DNA of 64,000 nt, from contig NZ_AP018222.1 of assembly GCF_002368035.1 (NCBI RefSeq), forward strand, positions 5,557,238 through 5,621,237. The letters are read 5' to 3'. The DNA is from Nostoc linckia NIES-25 (GTDB taxonomy: Bacteria > Cyanobacteriota > Cyanobacteriia > Cyanobacteriales > Nostocaceae). The notes beneath the pieces were generated by a model. The model worked only from the letters and a program-made list of their open reading frames with translations. It made no database searches and was not told the DNA's origin. The translations under genes were made by a program, and so were the position numbers. Positions 1-8,748 of this stretch are shown piece after piece (positions within the stretch are counted from its first letter, which is position 1; every line of letters begins with the position of its first letter).

Positions 1-61
1 ATTTGTTAAAAAGCAAGATAAATAATCTAGATGATTTAAGTATCATTCGACCCTAGTGTTA

Positions 62-235
62 CGATTGTTAAGGCTATCCAGTTCTGGTGGGGGTCAACTA
101 CCAGACGTAACTCTTAAAGTTCGGTGTAAATCCGCTACTTGGGAGCAACTGCGAACTGATTTGAGATTAGCTTGCCTAAGCGATCGCTTGCTTCCCAATT
201 AAGTTAGTCAGGATGCCTGCCGAAGTAGATTTATC
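62..235 (+). promoter_or_regulatory. Cobalamin (B12) riboswitch
   Basis: The untranslated leader of the DUF1636-cobK operon contains the B12 box TAGTCAGGATGCCTGCC at 205-221, close to the consensus AGYCMGgAgaCCkGCC. It also has the upstream core CGGTGtAAATCCG (about 122-134) followed by GGGAGCAACTG (about 140-150), in the usual order and spacing. The downstream genes are cobalamin-related, so this is almost certainly an adenosylcobalamin- or methylcobalamin-sensing element that lowers expression when B12 is plentiful. The outer boundaries are estimates, because the P1 stem was not folded by computation. Confidence 0.85.
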
Positions 236-259
236 AGTTCACATTTAAGCGAGGTACAG

Positions 260-673
260 ATGACTGCGACTGCAAATATTTCTACAAGTGATTGTTTGGG
301 TGTTCCCGACCACGCTTTATTTGTTTGCAAAACCTGTGCCAGCGTTTGGCAAGATGGAAAACGTTTACCAGGAAGTGGCGGCGAACAACTACTAAAGCAA
401 CTTCAGCACTTAGCACAAGATTGGGACTTGCGAGATCGATTCCCAATTCAAGAGGTTGAATGCATGAGTGCTTGTAATCGTTCTTGTGTAGTTGCCTTTG
501 CTGCCAAAGGCAAATTAACATATTTATTCGGCGATCTAACCGTTGATGAGAGTGCATCTGCGGTACTAGAGTGTGCTAGTCAATACTATGCCAAACCAGA
601 CGGTTTACTGCCTTGGTCAGAGCGTCCAAAAGCACTGAAAAATGGCATTTTGGCGAAAATTCCACCTTTATGA
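260..673 (+). CDS. DUF1636 family metal-binding ferredoxin-like protein
   Basis: A 137-residue soluble protein with a thioredoxin-like 2Fe-2S ferredoxin pattern: cysteines in LFVCKTCASVW (about residues 22-32) and in VECMSACNRSC (about 70-80). DUF1636 genes are regularly found behind cobalamin riboswitches in cyanobacteria and proteobacteria and are thought to bind a metal or Fe-S cluster. The exact role is unknown. The ATG follows a GAGG ribosome-binding motif. The stop overlaps the start of cobK by four bases (ATGA), so the two are translationally coupled. A role in corrin synthesis, perhaps electron supply or metal handling, is inferred only from riboswitch and neighbour. Confidence 0.82.
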   Translation: MTATANISTSDCLGVPDHALFVCKTCASVWQDGKRLPGSGGEQLLKQLQHLAQDWDLRDRFPIQEVECMSACNRSCVVAFAAKGKLTYLFGDLTVDESASAVLECASQYYAKPDGLLPWSERPKALKNGILAKIPPL

Positions 674-1410
674 TTCGGATTTTAATTCTGGGTGGGACGG
701 GAGATGCAGCAGAACTAGCTGCTAGGCTCGCAACTATCCAAGGGGTAGAAGCAATCACATCTTTAGCCGGCCGCACGCGGGAACCATCAGTTCCTTTGGG
801 CGATCTCCGCGTTGGAGGCTTCGGTGGTGTAGCTGGATTGGCTAATTATCTAGAAGTCATGCAAATCGACTTGTTAATTGATGCAACCCATCCTTTTGCT
901 TCGCAGATTTCTTGGAATGCTGTAGATGCTGCAACCAAAGTTGGAATACCCCATTTAATGTTAATTCGTCCGCCTTGGCAAAAGGTAAGTGGCGATCGCT
1001 GGATTGAAGTTGACAGCGTTGCAGCCGCAGCAACAGCCTTGCAAAACCAAGCACAGCGGGTATTTTTGACAGTTGGTAGGCAAGAACTCGCCGCCTTTGC
1101 TCACCTCAAAGATATTTGGTTTCTCATGCGGATGATTGACCCTCCTGCTGCTGATGCTTTAGTACCACCGGCGATATTATTGTGCGATCGCGGCCCCTTT
1201 ACCCTCAATAATGAAAGGGAAATCCTAATTCACTACAACATTGATACCATAGTCAGTAAAAATAGCGGTGGTGATGCAACCTACGCCAAAATCATTGCGG
1301 CGCGAGAACTTGAGGTGAAAGTTGTAATAGTGAATCGTCCAGCCATACCACCAGCAAATTACGTTACTAATATTGATGATGCCTTGGCGTGGGTACTTGA
1401 AAACGGCTGA
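670..1410 (+). CDS. cobK: Precorrin-6A reductase CobK
   Basis: The 246-residue product reduces precorrin-6A (or cobalt-precorrin-6A) to the dihydro form with NADPH in corrin-ring synthesis. The N-terminus has the nucleotide-binding start IRILILGGTGDAAELA. Family motifs are IDATHPFA (about residues 74-81), LTVGRQELAAF (about 134-144) and KNSGGDATYAKIIAARE (about 197-213). The ATG at 670 is preferred over codons further upstream in frame because the protein begins directly with the Rossmann strand and the ATG forms the coupled ATGA overlap with the DUF1636 gene. Control by the upstream B12 riboswitch is expected. Confidence 0.92.
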   Translation: MIRILILGGTGDAAELAARLATIQGVEAITSLAGRTREPSVPLGDLRVGGFGGVAGLANYLEVMQIDLLIDATHPFASQISWNAVDAATKVGIPHLMLIRPPWQKVSGDRWIEVDSVAAAATALQNQAQRVFLTVGRQELAAFAHLKDIWFLMRMIDPPAADALVPPAILLCDRGPFTLNNEREILIHYNIDTIVSKNSGGDATYAKIIAARELEVKVVIVNRPAIPPANYVTNIDDALAWVLENG

Positions 1411-1428
1411 CAGTTAACTGTCAGCCGT
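1403..1428. repeat. Perfect 26-bp palindrome at the cobK stop codon
   Basis: ACGGCTGACAGTT is followed directly by its exact reverse complement, covering the last codons and stop of cobK. As RNA it would form a 13-bp stem with almost no loop. There is no T-run after it, so it is not a classical terminator. It could still act as a transcript end-stabiliser between the convergent cobK and RTX genes, or be a remnant of the GTTAACTGTCAAC-type repeats seen elsewhere in the window. Confidence 0.6.
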
Positions 1429-1482
1429 CAATCCTCAACAACTAACAGGAACCGAAATCTCAAACTTTTGATTCTTTTTAAA

Positions 1483-3492
1483 TTAAACAAAAAATGTATC
1501 AACTGGTACAGAGCCAAAGCCAGGTAATGTACCGTAGGTTTCTAATCTAATTGACAAATCACTACTTGCTTGAAATCCTGCTATACCATCGTTGACAACT
1601 AAAAATAAATCCAAACCATTGTAGACAATAGCAGCACTATTAATACCGAGAGCTTGGTTGCCTGCCAATTTTCCATTAGCATCAATAAATACCTGTTTTA
1701 CTAAGTCTAACTCGGTTCCATAATAGTTATTATCTGCTGCACGAGTTAAGCTGACTGGTTTTCCTAAAGCTGTGCCATTTGCCGCGAGTAAATCGATTTT
1801 ATCGCTGCCAATTGAATAGCCACCTATAACATCGGCTCCCGAAGCTGAAGATTGTCCAAACTGGAAAACGTAAATATTATTGTTGTCTAAATCATCTGCG
1901 AAATAGTCTTTTCCAGCGCCACCATTAAAGATATCTTTGCCAGTGATACTATCGAGATAATCATCGCCGTTTCCTCCGTTGATGACATCATCACCTGCTC
2001 CGGCATAGAGGTAATCATTTCCATCTCCACCGTTGAGGGTGTCGTTGCCATTTTGACCATAAATAAGGTCAGCACCTGCTAGTCCGCTGAGTATATTGTT
2101 GGCGCTATCACCACTAATTTGATTATCAAGGCTATTTCCTGTACCGTTGATATTGCCGCCACTGCCAACGAGTGTTAAATTTTCCAGATTGGCTGCTAGG
2201 GTATATGTAGCAGAAGCTTCGACTCGATCGCTATCTGTAGTTGATGTTTCGATAATTACATCTAGCGTATTATCAACTTTGTAACTATCAGATCCTGAGC
2301 CACCGATTAAGGTATCAACACCTCCTTTACCATCAAGAGTGTCGTCTCCTACTCCGCCGTTAAGAGTGTTATTACCAGTATTACCCGTGATTCTATTATC
2401 TAAGCTGTTGCCTGTACCGTTGATGGCAGCAGTTCCCGTAAGGGTTAATTCTTCTAGATTTGTCCCTAAAGTGTAAGTAACAGAAGACAGAACTCTGTCA
2501 TAGTCATAGCTAGCAGTTTCGGAAATTACATCCCCAACGTTATCTACAACGTATGTATCTCCGCCAGCACCACCGATGAGAGTGTCTAGGCCAGCTTTGC
2601 CATCAAGGTAATCATATCCATCACCACCAATCAGGCGATCGCTTTTACTACCACCAAATAATGAATCGTCACTAGCGCCACCATCCAGTGTAACCGAACC
2701 TAAGGTAAATCCAGATGCGTCTAAAGTATTCCAGCTACTACCACCGGTTAGTACAGCTTGTTCGACGCTAATAAGTACATCAACACCATTGGCAATTAGG
2801 CGATCGTTGGTAAGAATAAATTTAGCTAAATCACCCGATTCTACTACTTTGTCAGTGCCAGCTCCACCATTGAGCAAATCGCTGTCAGCACCGCCGGTGA
2901 GGATATCATTACCATCTCCACCGTTAAGAGTATCATCGCCCGCACCGCCAATTAAAGTGTCGTTACCAGCTTTACCATTAATAGTATTTTCTTCATTTCC
3001 TCCAGTCAATTTTTCACTAATATCAGTGCCATTAATCGCCGTACCTGGCAAAGAAGGTGAAGGAATTGAAATTCTTAGATTGTATAACCCAGTAGCAGTA
3101 CTGCCATAATATGCAGCACCAACAACAGCAAAATAATAAGTACCTATAGGAAGAGAAGTGAGATCGATTCTTTCAGTATAGGGATAATTAGGTAATTGGT
3201 AACTAGTTACGTCATCATAACTATCTGTTGCAAGATTATACTTGAATAAAACAACATTATAAGTAGCTTTAATATTGACAACATCCGGCGAAGACAGTTC
3301 AATATAACTGTTCAGAGGTGCTGTAGAATCTAGTTTAAAACTATACCAATCGATATCGTTTGTAGATGCATTTGAAGTCAAATTAGTTAAAACCCCTGCA
3401 CCTGTGTTAGTTCCTTTTAACGAACCTAAGTTAACTGCTAATTCTGCAAGGTTATTATTTTCTTTATCGATAAAACCTAAATTATTAGGCAT
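1483..3492 (-). CDS. RTX-type calcium-binding repeat protein
   Basis: 669 residues with no N-terminal signal peptide. Residues about 35-150 resemble a beta-sandwich pre-peptidase (PPC-type) domain (WYSFKLDS, YFAVVGAAYYG, GLYNLRI). From about residue 155 there are blocks of GGxGxDxLxGG nonapeptides that bind Ca2+ in a parallel beta-roll, interleaved with repeated units of the type YTLGTNLEELTLTGTAAING and GTGNSLDNRITGN. The C-terminal ~130 residues (FQFGQSSASGADVI onwards) resemble the tail region after beta-rolls in type I secreted proteins. It is probably exported by a type I (TolC/HlyBD) system as a surface or extracellular protein. No catalytic domain was recognised, so the function is unknown. 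Confidence 0.85.
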   Translation of the reverse strand: MPNNLGFIDKENNNLAELAVNLGSLKGTNTGAGVLTNLTSNASTNDIDWYSFKLDSTAPLNSYIELSSPDVVNIKATYNVVLFKYNLATDSYDDVTSYQLPNYPYTERIDLTSLPIGTYYFAVVGAAYYGSTATGLYNLRISIPSPSLPGTAINGTDISEKLTGGNEENTINGKAGNDTLIGGAGDDTLNGGDGNDILTGGADSDLLNGGAGTDKVVESGDLAKFILTNDRLIANGVDVLISVEQAVLTGGSSWNTLDASGFTLGSVTLDGGASDDSLFGGSKSDRLIGGDGYDYLDGKAGLDTLIGGAGGDTYVVDNVGDVISETASYDYDRVLSSVTYTLGTNLEELTLTGTAAINGTGNSLDNRITGNTGNNTLNGGVGDDTLDGKGGVDTLIGGSGSDSYKVDNTLDVIIETSTTDSDRVEASATYTLAANLENLTLVGSGGNINGTGNSLDNQISGDSANNILSGLAGADLIYGQNGNDTLNGGDGNDYLYAGAGDDVINGGNGDDYLDSITGKDIFNGGAGKDYFADDLDNNNIYVFQFGQSSASGADVIGGYSIGSDKIDLLAANGTALGKPVSLTRAADNNYYGTELDLVKQVFIDANGKLAGNQALGINSAAIVYNGLDLFLVVNDGIAGFQASSDLSIRLETYGTLPGFGSVPVDTFFV

Positions 3493-3898
3493 AATTTATT
3501 CTCCTGCAATAAATTTTTGCTGGCTGGATTTTGCTTAGATAGAATTCAATTGAAAAGTAATCTAGAGTCATCAATAACAATTAAATTTCGTTGATTGATA
3601 TCTTTCTGTGGATTAACTGATATTTTCAGGTTAGGCAATAAAAGGGGAAAACTAGAGTAAATAATATCAAGTTCGGATGATTAGTTATGATTGCAGTCCT
3701 CACGTTACCCCTCCCCAACCCTCCCCTTGGCAAGGGGAGGGTGCCGTAAGGCGGGTGGGGTATTTTAGAATTTATAAGTAATTAAGCGAACTTGATATAA
3801 TTCAAAATACTAAATTTTGGCAAAAATTAATACATAAAAATATCCCCGGCTTCCTTGATAAGCCGAGGATCTAAATAAAAGAGAATAGCTATAGATAT
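3493..3898. other. Intergenic region with a G/C-rich palindromic repeat
   Basis: No gene was seen. At about 3703-3766 there is a copy of the dispersed repeat with the core CCCTCCCCTTGGCAAGGGGAGGG, a hairpin related to cores inside the two larger inverted-repeat elements at 41022 and 57293. The part upstream of 3703 presumably holds the RTX gene promoter, but no convincing -10/-35 pair was identified. Confidence 0.6.
3833..3868 (-). terminator. Rho-independent terminator of the VOC gene
   Basis: Read on the minus strand, CCTCGGCTT, a 7-base loop and AAGCCGGGG form a 9-bp stem followed by ATATTTTTATG. It lies about 30 bases after the stop codon of the VOC-family gene. The plus strand has no T-run after the stem, so it acts on the minus strand. 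Confidence 0.8.
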
Positions 3899-4384
3899 TT
3901 ATCCAACTGTTGCTAATGTTGGTTCTGCTAAAAAATATTTCAGATTTTCTTTGTCAGTGGCAAATTTCAAATACACAGACGCCATTTCTGGGGTGAGAAA
4001 TTCAATCATTAATCTGTTTTCTACCCAGAACTCAATTACATCAAAGAAAGAATCACGGTTACAGCGCACTACGCGCCAGCCTTCACGGACACCAATTTGT
4101 TCGATTTCTTCCTGGCTACTGGGTACAGAAATAGCTGCATGAATATCTGTAAACCTCGAACTAATAGCAGTATGCACAAATGCACATTCCTCGTCGCCTT
4201 CACCAGGCTCTATTTGAGAACCTAAAGGATAAAGTTCAATGGCTGTACCGTGTTCATCGAAAGGTATAACCATATAACTGCCTGGGTTAGGAGGAAAAGC
4301 TACAGCTTGTGCTTTTAAAATTTCTGCAAGAACTTGAGCAACATGGTTGGGATTTCTAACAGCAATGGAAATATGGTGAATCAT
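3899..4384 (-). CDS. VOC (glyoxalase/dioxygenase fold) family protein
   Basis: A 161-residue protein that opens with the typical VOC strand and helix IHHISIAVRNPNHVAQVLAEIL, with a candidate metal-ligand His in the first strand, followed by GTAIELYPLG (about 50-59) with a candidate Glu ligand. The second half (FVHTAISSRF..., FWVENRLMIEFLTPEM) looks like the paired second module. The family includes glyoxalase I, extradiol dioxygenases and antibiotic-binding proteins. Nothing here fixes the substrate. It is a single gene with its own terminator. Confidence 0.72.
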   Translation of the reverse strand: MIHHISIAVRNPNHVAQVLAEILKAQAVAFPPNPGSYMVIPFDEHGTAIELYPLGSQIEPGEGDEECAFVHTAISSRFTDIHAAISVPSSQEEIEQIGVREGWRVVRCNRDSFFDVIEFWVENRLMIEFLTPEMASVYLKFATDKENLKYFLAEPTLATVG

Positions 4385-4542
4385 AATAATAATCTCAGTT
4401 CGATATCTTGTAGATTAGGAAACAATCGGGGAAAACTAGGGGAGAAAAATCAGACTTTTAAATTTTGGATTGAAGATTCAATGATATGAGGGTAAAGTCT
4501 GCGATCGCCCATAGCAAAGCATAGGCAATACGCTTGAAATCA

Positions 4543-4572
4543 GCCTACATCGCCGCAAGCGGTCGATGTAGG
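4543..4572 (-). terminator. Hairpin after the FadL-like gene
   Basis: CCTACATCG and CGATGTAGG form a 9-bp stem about 10-40 bases beyond the stop codon of the FadL-type gene. The U-run is poor, so this may be a weak terminator or mRNA 3'-end stem. Confidence 0.5.
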
Positions 4573-4580
4573 TAGTTCGC

Positions 4581-5912
4581 TTAAAATTCCCAGCTAAGTT
4601 GTAAACCAACGATATCCACACTACCTTCAAAATTACCTCTGAGGGCACCGGCTGTAGAACTTGACTGGTTAATGTCGCTATCGTTGACAAATACGTGAGT
4701 GTAACCAATGTCGAAATTCAATGACTTGGAAGGTCGATAGCTAGCACCGAAACCAAGTAAGGTGCGATCGCCACCAGGTAATCGGGGTGTATTAAATTGT
4801 TCATCAACAGGGCTAGGGTCGTAAGTCACACCCGTTCGCAGTGTTAATTGCTTGCTCACAGCGTAATTGACCCCAACCCCAAAACGGAACGTATCATTCC
4901 AATTTTCCGGCTGTACGGTATCTGCTTGAACTGGATTGTCAAATTTAACTCGCAGTTCTTTAAAGCGGCTCCAGTTTGTCCAGGTGACATCGCTGACAAT
5001 TGCCAAACGAGGATTAAGTTCGTGATATACAGCAAGCGATAAGGTATCGGGCAAGTTTAAGACTGCGTTGGCTCCTGTGTCTGTGAATTGTCCTCTAGCA
5101 GTTAAGGCTCTAGCGCTTACAGGTACTGTAAAGTCAGCATTTCCCCTAATGTCTTGAGTAATTGGCGATCGATAACTCAAACCAATGCGCGTAGTTTTGG
5201 ATGGTTCGTACATCACTCCCAAGTTGTATCCTACACTCCAATCAGAGCCAGTGACTTTGACAAAACCATCCGCCTGTTGGGATTGGGTGGGTAAACCAAC
5301 ACTTCGTCCAATTAAACCAAAGTCGATCGCATTTGAGAGTGTTGCCTGAGCATACTGTATATTCAGACCCGCACCAACAGAAAAGTTATCGCTCAACTTG
5401 GCTGCTACCGTAGGATTAATATTAATAGTTGTCAGTTTGGACTCCACTGCTTGGTAACGCCCAACCCAGTTACTCTCGTATTTCGTAGCTAGCCCAAAAG
5501 GAACGTTAATACCAATACCTAGTTTCAGGCGATCGGAAACGCTCCAAGCAGCATAGAGGTTTGGCACAATAATATCAACACCTGCTTCTCCACCGTTACC
5601 ACCTGATAATGGAACCCCTGTTGCCGTGCTAGAACCCTGATTTTGAAAAATGACTTTCGGGAAAATCACATAAGAAGCCCCAAAAATTGAATTATCTGGT
5701 AAGCGAGTCAAGCCTGCTGGGTTAAAGAAAATTGTGCTGGCATCATCAGCAGTCGCCGCACTTCCCGCAAAAGCATTTCCCAAACCTTTGACACTCTGTT
5801 CGTTTAGGGCAAATCCTCCAGCTAATGCAACACTGCCTGTAGTATTTGCTGTGAGTACTACCAAAATTGGTATTAACAACAATTTCACTCGCAATTGCTT
5901 CAATTTATGCAT
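4581..5912 (-). CDS. Outer membrane transport protein, OMPP1/FadL/TodX family
   Basis: A 443-residue outer-membrane beta-barrel. A signal peptide occupies about residues 1-31 (hydrophobic LLLIPILVVLTANTTGSVALA). It is followed by the family signature GGFALNEQSVKGLGNAFAGS and ADDASTIFFNPAGLTRLP, which forms the N-terminal hatch of FadL porins. The rest is barrel strands, ending in the aromatic C-terminal LQLSWEF typical of BAM-inserted proteins. FadL/TodX channels move long-chain fatty acids or aromatic hydrocarbons inward. The substrate in a cyanobacterium is uncertain. Length agrees with the family. The gene stands alone with a hairpin after it. Confidence 0.88.
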   Translation of the reverse strand: MHKLKQLRVKLLLIPILVVLTANTTGSVALAGGFALNEQSVKGLGNAFAGSAATADDASTIFFNPAGLTRLPDNSIFGASYVIFPKVIFQNQGSSTATGVPLSGGNGGEAGVDIIVPNLYAAWSVSDRLKLGIGINVPFGLATKYESNWVGRYQAVESKLTTININPTVAAKLSDNFSVGAGLNIQYAQATLSNAIDFGLIGRSVGLPTQSQQADGFVKVTGSDWSVGYNLGVMYEPSKTTRIGLSYRSPITQDIRGNADFTVPVSARALTARGQFTDTGANAVLNLPDTLSLAVYHELNPRLAIVSDVTWTNWSRFKELRVKFDNPVQADTVQPENWNDTFRFGVGVNYAVSKQLTLRTGVTYDPSPVDEQFNTPRLPGGDRTLLGFGASYRPSKSLNFDIGYTHVFVNDSDINQSSSTAGALRGNFEGSVDIVGLQLSWEF

Positions 5913-6310
5913 TTGGAATTTTACATCTTGTGTTTGTTGTAATACTAATTTTGTATGAAAATGTACATCACAAGATTACAACTTACGCAGTAAAGCCACA
6001 GAAAATTTCAATACAATATAAAGCTTGGTTATTTTAAAAAGAAATAAAAATTAATTTTATTAGCATTTTATTACCATAATATTTGGTATACTACCCAATA
6101 AGTTGGTATTATCTTCAATACATTGCACAGATACACTAAATCCATTTAGAAAAATGCAAATCTCTTATAAGATGTGCGGCTAATTTTGGCTGCTGAAGCA
6201 TAAAACTTCACTTTCAAAAGGAAGTAGACAGCTTGTTTTAAGCCTGAATTCTAACTTTTTAATTCTGCTGTAATTTTTTCAATATTCAACAGTAAACGGA
6301 GAAATGTCTT
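5913..6310. other. AT-rich divergent intergenic region
   Basis: About 400 bases between the divergent FadL-type gene and the secreted molybdopterin-fold gene, so promoters for both are expected here. It is very AT-rich around 6030-6130. No gene, repeat family or named operator was recognised. Confidence 0.5.
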
Positions 6311-6982
6311 ATGCGTTTTAGCCGCAAAATACCCATTGCATCTTTAATATTATCAACGCTGGTTTTATGGCAGCCTACTTTAGCTGACTCAAACAGCAGC
6401 CTTCCCAAGGTTCGAGAACAAAAAATAGCATCTATTTGGAATAAAAATAAGTGTCCTGGGGGTATTTCACAAAGTTTTAGGTTGGATGGAGAAGTCAATA
6501 ATCCAACTACCTATCATTTGTACAAGCTGAAAAATTTGCGAAATACTTTAAAAAATCAAAACCCAGGATTAGTTACTGAAATCACTGTCAGCTTTCAAAC
6601 CGGCTCAGGGCCAAGAACAGAAACATACTATGGAGTTCCTCTTTGGGAGTTGATTAATAATCCAAAAGCCGGAGGTGGTCTAAAACCTGGAAATTCTGGA
6701 GTGAATCCTAAAAACTCTTTTCTACGGCAATATATTTTAGTTGAAGCCACAGATTGTTATGGTGCAGTAGTGGCTATTGGAGAAATTCAACCCAACTTTG
6801 AAGGAAAAACAGTGTTAGTTGCGTTTGCAAAAAAAAGCAGTGATGGTAAAGTCGTATATTTAGCAGATGAAGGATTTGCTCGTTTAGTAGTTCCAGGTGA
6901 TAAAGCTGGAGGTCGTTACGTTAGTAATGTGAGAAATATTATTGTATTATCTGCTCCTCCTTCTCCTTTGAAACCAAAATAG
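6311..6982 (+). CDS. Secreted small molybdopterin-binding-fold protein
   Basis: 223 residues with a signal peptide (about 1-25, RKIPIASLILSTLVLWQPTLA). The body resembles the sulfite-oxidase-type molybdopterin-binding fold: YYGVPLWELIN (about 116-126), then ILVEATDCYGAVVAIGEI (about 143-160) and the closing motif EGFARLVVPGDKAGGRYVSNVRNIIVL. A Cys in ATDCYG could be compared with the molybdenum-ligand Cys of the family, but it sits in a different motif, so cofactor binding is not assured. It is predicted to be periplasmic. No redox partner gene is adjacent. Confidence 0.65.
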   Translation: MRFSRKIPIASLILSTLVLWQPTLADSNSSLPKVREQKIASIWNKNKCPGGISQSFRLDGEVNNPTTYHLYKLKNLRNTLKNQNPGLVTEITVSFQTGSGPRTETYYGVPLWELINNPKAGGGLKPGNSGVNPKNSFLRQYILVEATDCYGAVVAIGEIQPNFEGKTVLVAFAKKSSDGKVVYLADEGFARLVVPGDKAGGRYVSNVRNIIVLSAPPSPLKPK

Positions 6983-7226
6983 GCAAGAGGCAATTCTTAG
7001 TATCTTAGTTGTAAGTAGAGATAAAATCCCTGAGTTCCTAGATAACTTAGGGATTTGCAACTTGAAAATCCTATAACTAGGATTGGTATAGGACTTATAC
7101 TGTTTCACTTTAAACTTGATACAAATACCTTGGTAAGAGCGCACAGCTGTAAAGACCCTACGGTATATTTATATGTATCAAGATTTTCGTGAAATGGTAT
7201 TACATACAAAATATCCTCATCAATAT

Positions 7227-7829
7227 TTATTGCCAAATGTAAATGAGGACAAACAAAATAATCCAGATGACATCGACGAAGTGCCAAAACAATGAAGTTG
7301 CATTAACGCCAAAGTGACCCGTGTCATAGTTACCAGGGATAAAAGAGCGCACTAAAATAATCAACTGCAAGAGGATACCAGTCAAAACGTGTAAACCGTG
7401 GAAACCTGTAAGCAAATAGAACGTGCTACCAAATACTCCTGAAGTGAAGCCAAAGGCCAGGCTATTCCATTCAATTGCTTGTCCTACTAAAAAGTAAGTT
7501 CCCATCGCCATTGTTGCTAAAAGGAACAGGCGAAATTTCATTAAGTCATGGCGTTGCAGGGCGCGTTCTGCTAAGTAAATTACAAAGCTACTAGCAACAA
7601 GAACTACTGTATTGATTGCCGGTTCTTTTACTTCTAGTCCAGAAACACCGGCAGGTAGCCAGTTAGGAGTTGTTGTTTTGTAGATGATATATCCTGCAAA
7701 AAAACTTAGGAAAATTACGCTTTCAGAGAGTAGGAAGACAATGAAGCCAAACATTTTGTTGCCTTCTTCATCATGGGTATGTTCTACTTCTGTGTGGTGT
7801 AATTCGTGGGAATTGATGTAACTGTCCAT
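7227..7829 (-). CDS. coxC: Cytochrome c/quinol oxidase subunit III
   Basis: A 200-residue polytopic subunit III of a haem-copper oxidase. Family motifs are FGFIVFLLSESVIFLSFFAGYI (about residues 27-48), FLVGQAIEWNSLAFGF and FYLLTGFHGLHVLTGI with the conserved His, and the C-terminal FWHFVDVIWIILFVLIY. Length matches the five-helix bacterial form. It is the last gene of the minus-strand oxidase operon, 84 bases after coxA, with an AACGCAAAGG-type repeat in the gap. It should be co-transcribed with coxA only once the coxA element has been removed or read through. Confidence 0.9.
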   Translation of the reverse strand: MDSYINSHELHHTEVEHTHDEEGNKMFGFIVFLLSESVIFLSFFAGYIIYKTTTPNWLPAGVSGLEVKEPAINTVVLVASSFVIYLAERALQRHDLMKFRLFLLATMAMGTYFLVGQAIEWNSLAFGFTSGVFGSTFYLLTGFHGLHVLTGILLQLIILVRSFIPGNYDTGHFGVNATSLFWHFVDVIWIILFVLIYIWQ

Positions 7830-7913
7830 TTTTTTGAGGGATGAATTTGAAACGCAAAGGAACGCAAGGGGAAGCGCAGAGGTACGCGGAGGGTTTCTGC
7901 GCTTTCCCTGGGG

Positions 7914-8708
7914 TTATTCTGGGAGGTTGGCTGTTAAGGGTTCGGATTTGCCGTAGCCATAGGGTTCAGAGATGATGATGGGAATTTCTTCAAAGTTTTC
8001 GACGGGGGGTGGTGAAGAAACTAACCACTCTAGTCCAATTGCCCGGTGAGGGTTATCGGGTGCTTTCTCGCCTTGCATCCAAGAAATCACCATGTTGAAA
8101 ATGAAGGGCAGGGTAGATACTCCTAAGAGAAATCCGCCGATGCTGGCGATGAGATTCCAGGATGTATACTCTGGGGCGTAAGAAGCAACTCGGCGTAACA
8201 TTCCTTGCAACCCTAAGGGATGCATGGGCAAAAAGTTGAGGTTGGTGCCGATGAAGGTTAACCAGAAGTGGATTTTGCCCCAACCCTCGTGGTACATCCG
8301 ACCTGTCATTTTGGGGAACCAGTGGTAAATGGCAGCATACAAGCCCATTGTCACGGTGCCGAAGAGGACGTAGTGGAAGTGTCCGACTACAAAGTAAGTA
8401 TTGTTAACGTGGACATCCACTGGCACGGAGGAGAGCATAATCCCTGTGATGCCGGCGAAGACAAACATTACTAGTCCGCCCAAGGCAAACAGCATTGGGG
8501 TCTTCAAGCGCAACTTACCGCCCCAAATTGTTGCCACCCAAGCAAAGACTTTAATTCCTGTGGGGACAGACACAAACATGGTTGTCAGCATGAAAATTAA
8601 GCGCATCCAACCTGGCGTACCGCTGACGTACATATGGTGAAACTCAGTAATAGTATGATGATTAAATGCGCTTTTTGTTGTCTGAGCTACATCGCTCATT
8701 GTGGACAA
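7914..8708 (-). CDS. coxA: Cytochrome/quinol oxidase subunit I, C-terminal part of split coxA
   Basis: The C-terminal half of the haem-copper oxidase catalytic subunit. The genuine coding part runs from 8639 down to 7914 and begins HHMYVSGTPGWMRLIF. It carries the haem a3/a ligand motif VVGHFHYVLFG and the K-channel segment FVFAGITGIMLSSVPVDVHVNNTYF. The first ~23 residues of the open frame (8708-8640) come from the inserted element and are not oxidase sequence. Joining at the ATATGGTG repeats to the N-terminal part at 10446-11408 gives 1,662 bases, exactly 554 codons. This is therefore an interrupted gene rather than a decayed one, since the C-terminal part has no stop or frameshift. Confidence 0.93.
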   Translation of the reverse strand: MSTMSDVAQTTKSAFNHHTITEFHHMYVSGTPGWMRLIFMLTTMFVSVPTGIKVFAWVATIWGGKLRLKTPMLFALGGLVMFVFAGITGIMLSSVPVDVHVNNTYFVVGHFHYVLFGTVTMGLYAAIYHWFPKMTGRMYHEGWGKIHFWLTFIGTNLNFLPMHPLGLQGMLRRVASYAPEYTSWNLIASIGGFLLGVSTLPFIFNMVISWMQGEKAPDNPHRAIGLEWLVSSPPPVENFEEIPIIISEPYGYGKSEPLTANLPE

Positions 8709-8748
8709 TGTGCATTTTGAACGTTAAGAGTAAGCAAAATTTAAGAAA

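Noticed and set aside
2789..3109. Open frame antisense to the RTX gene
   Set aside because: It is a shadow of the repeated GGxGxDxL codons, with a low-complexity Pro/Ser product and no start signals.
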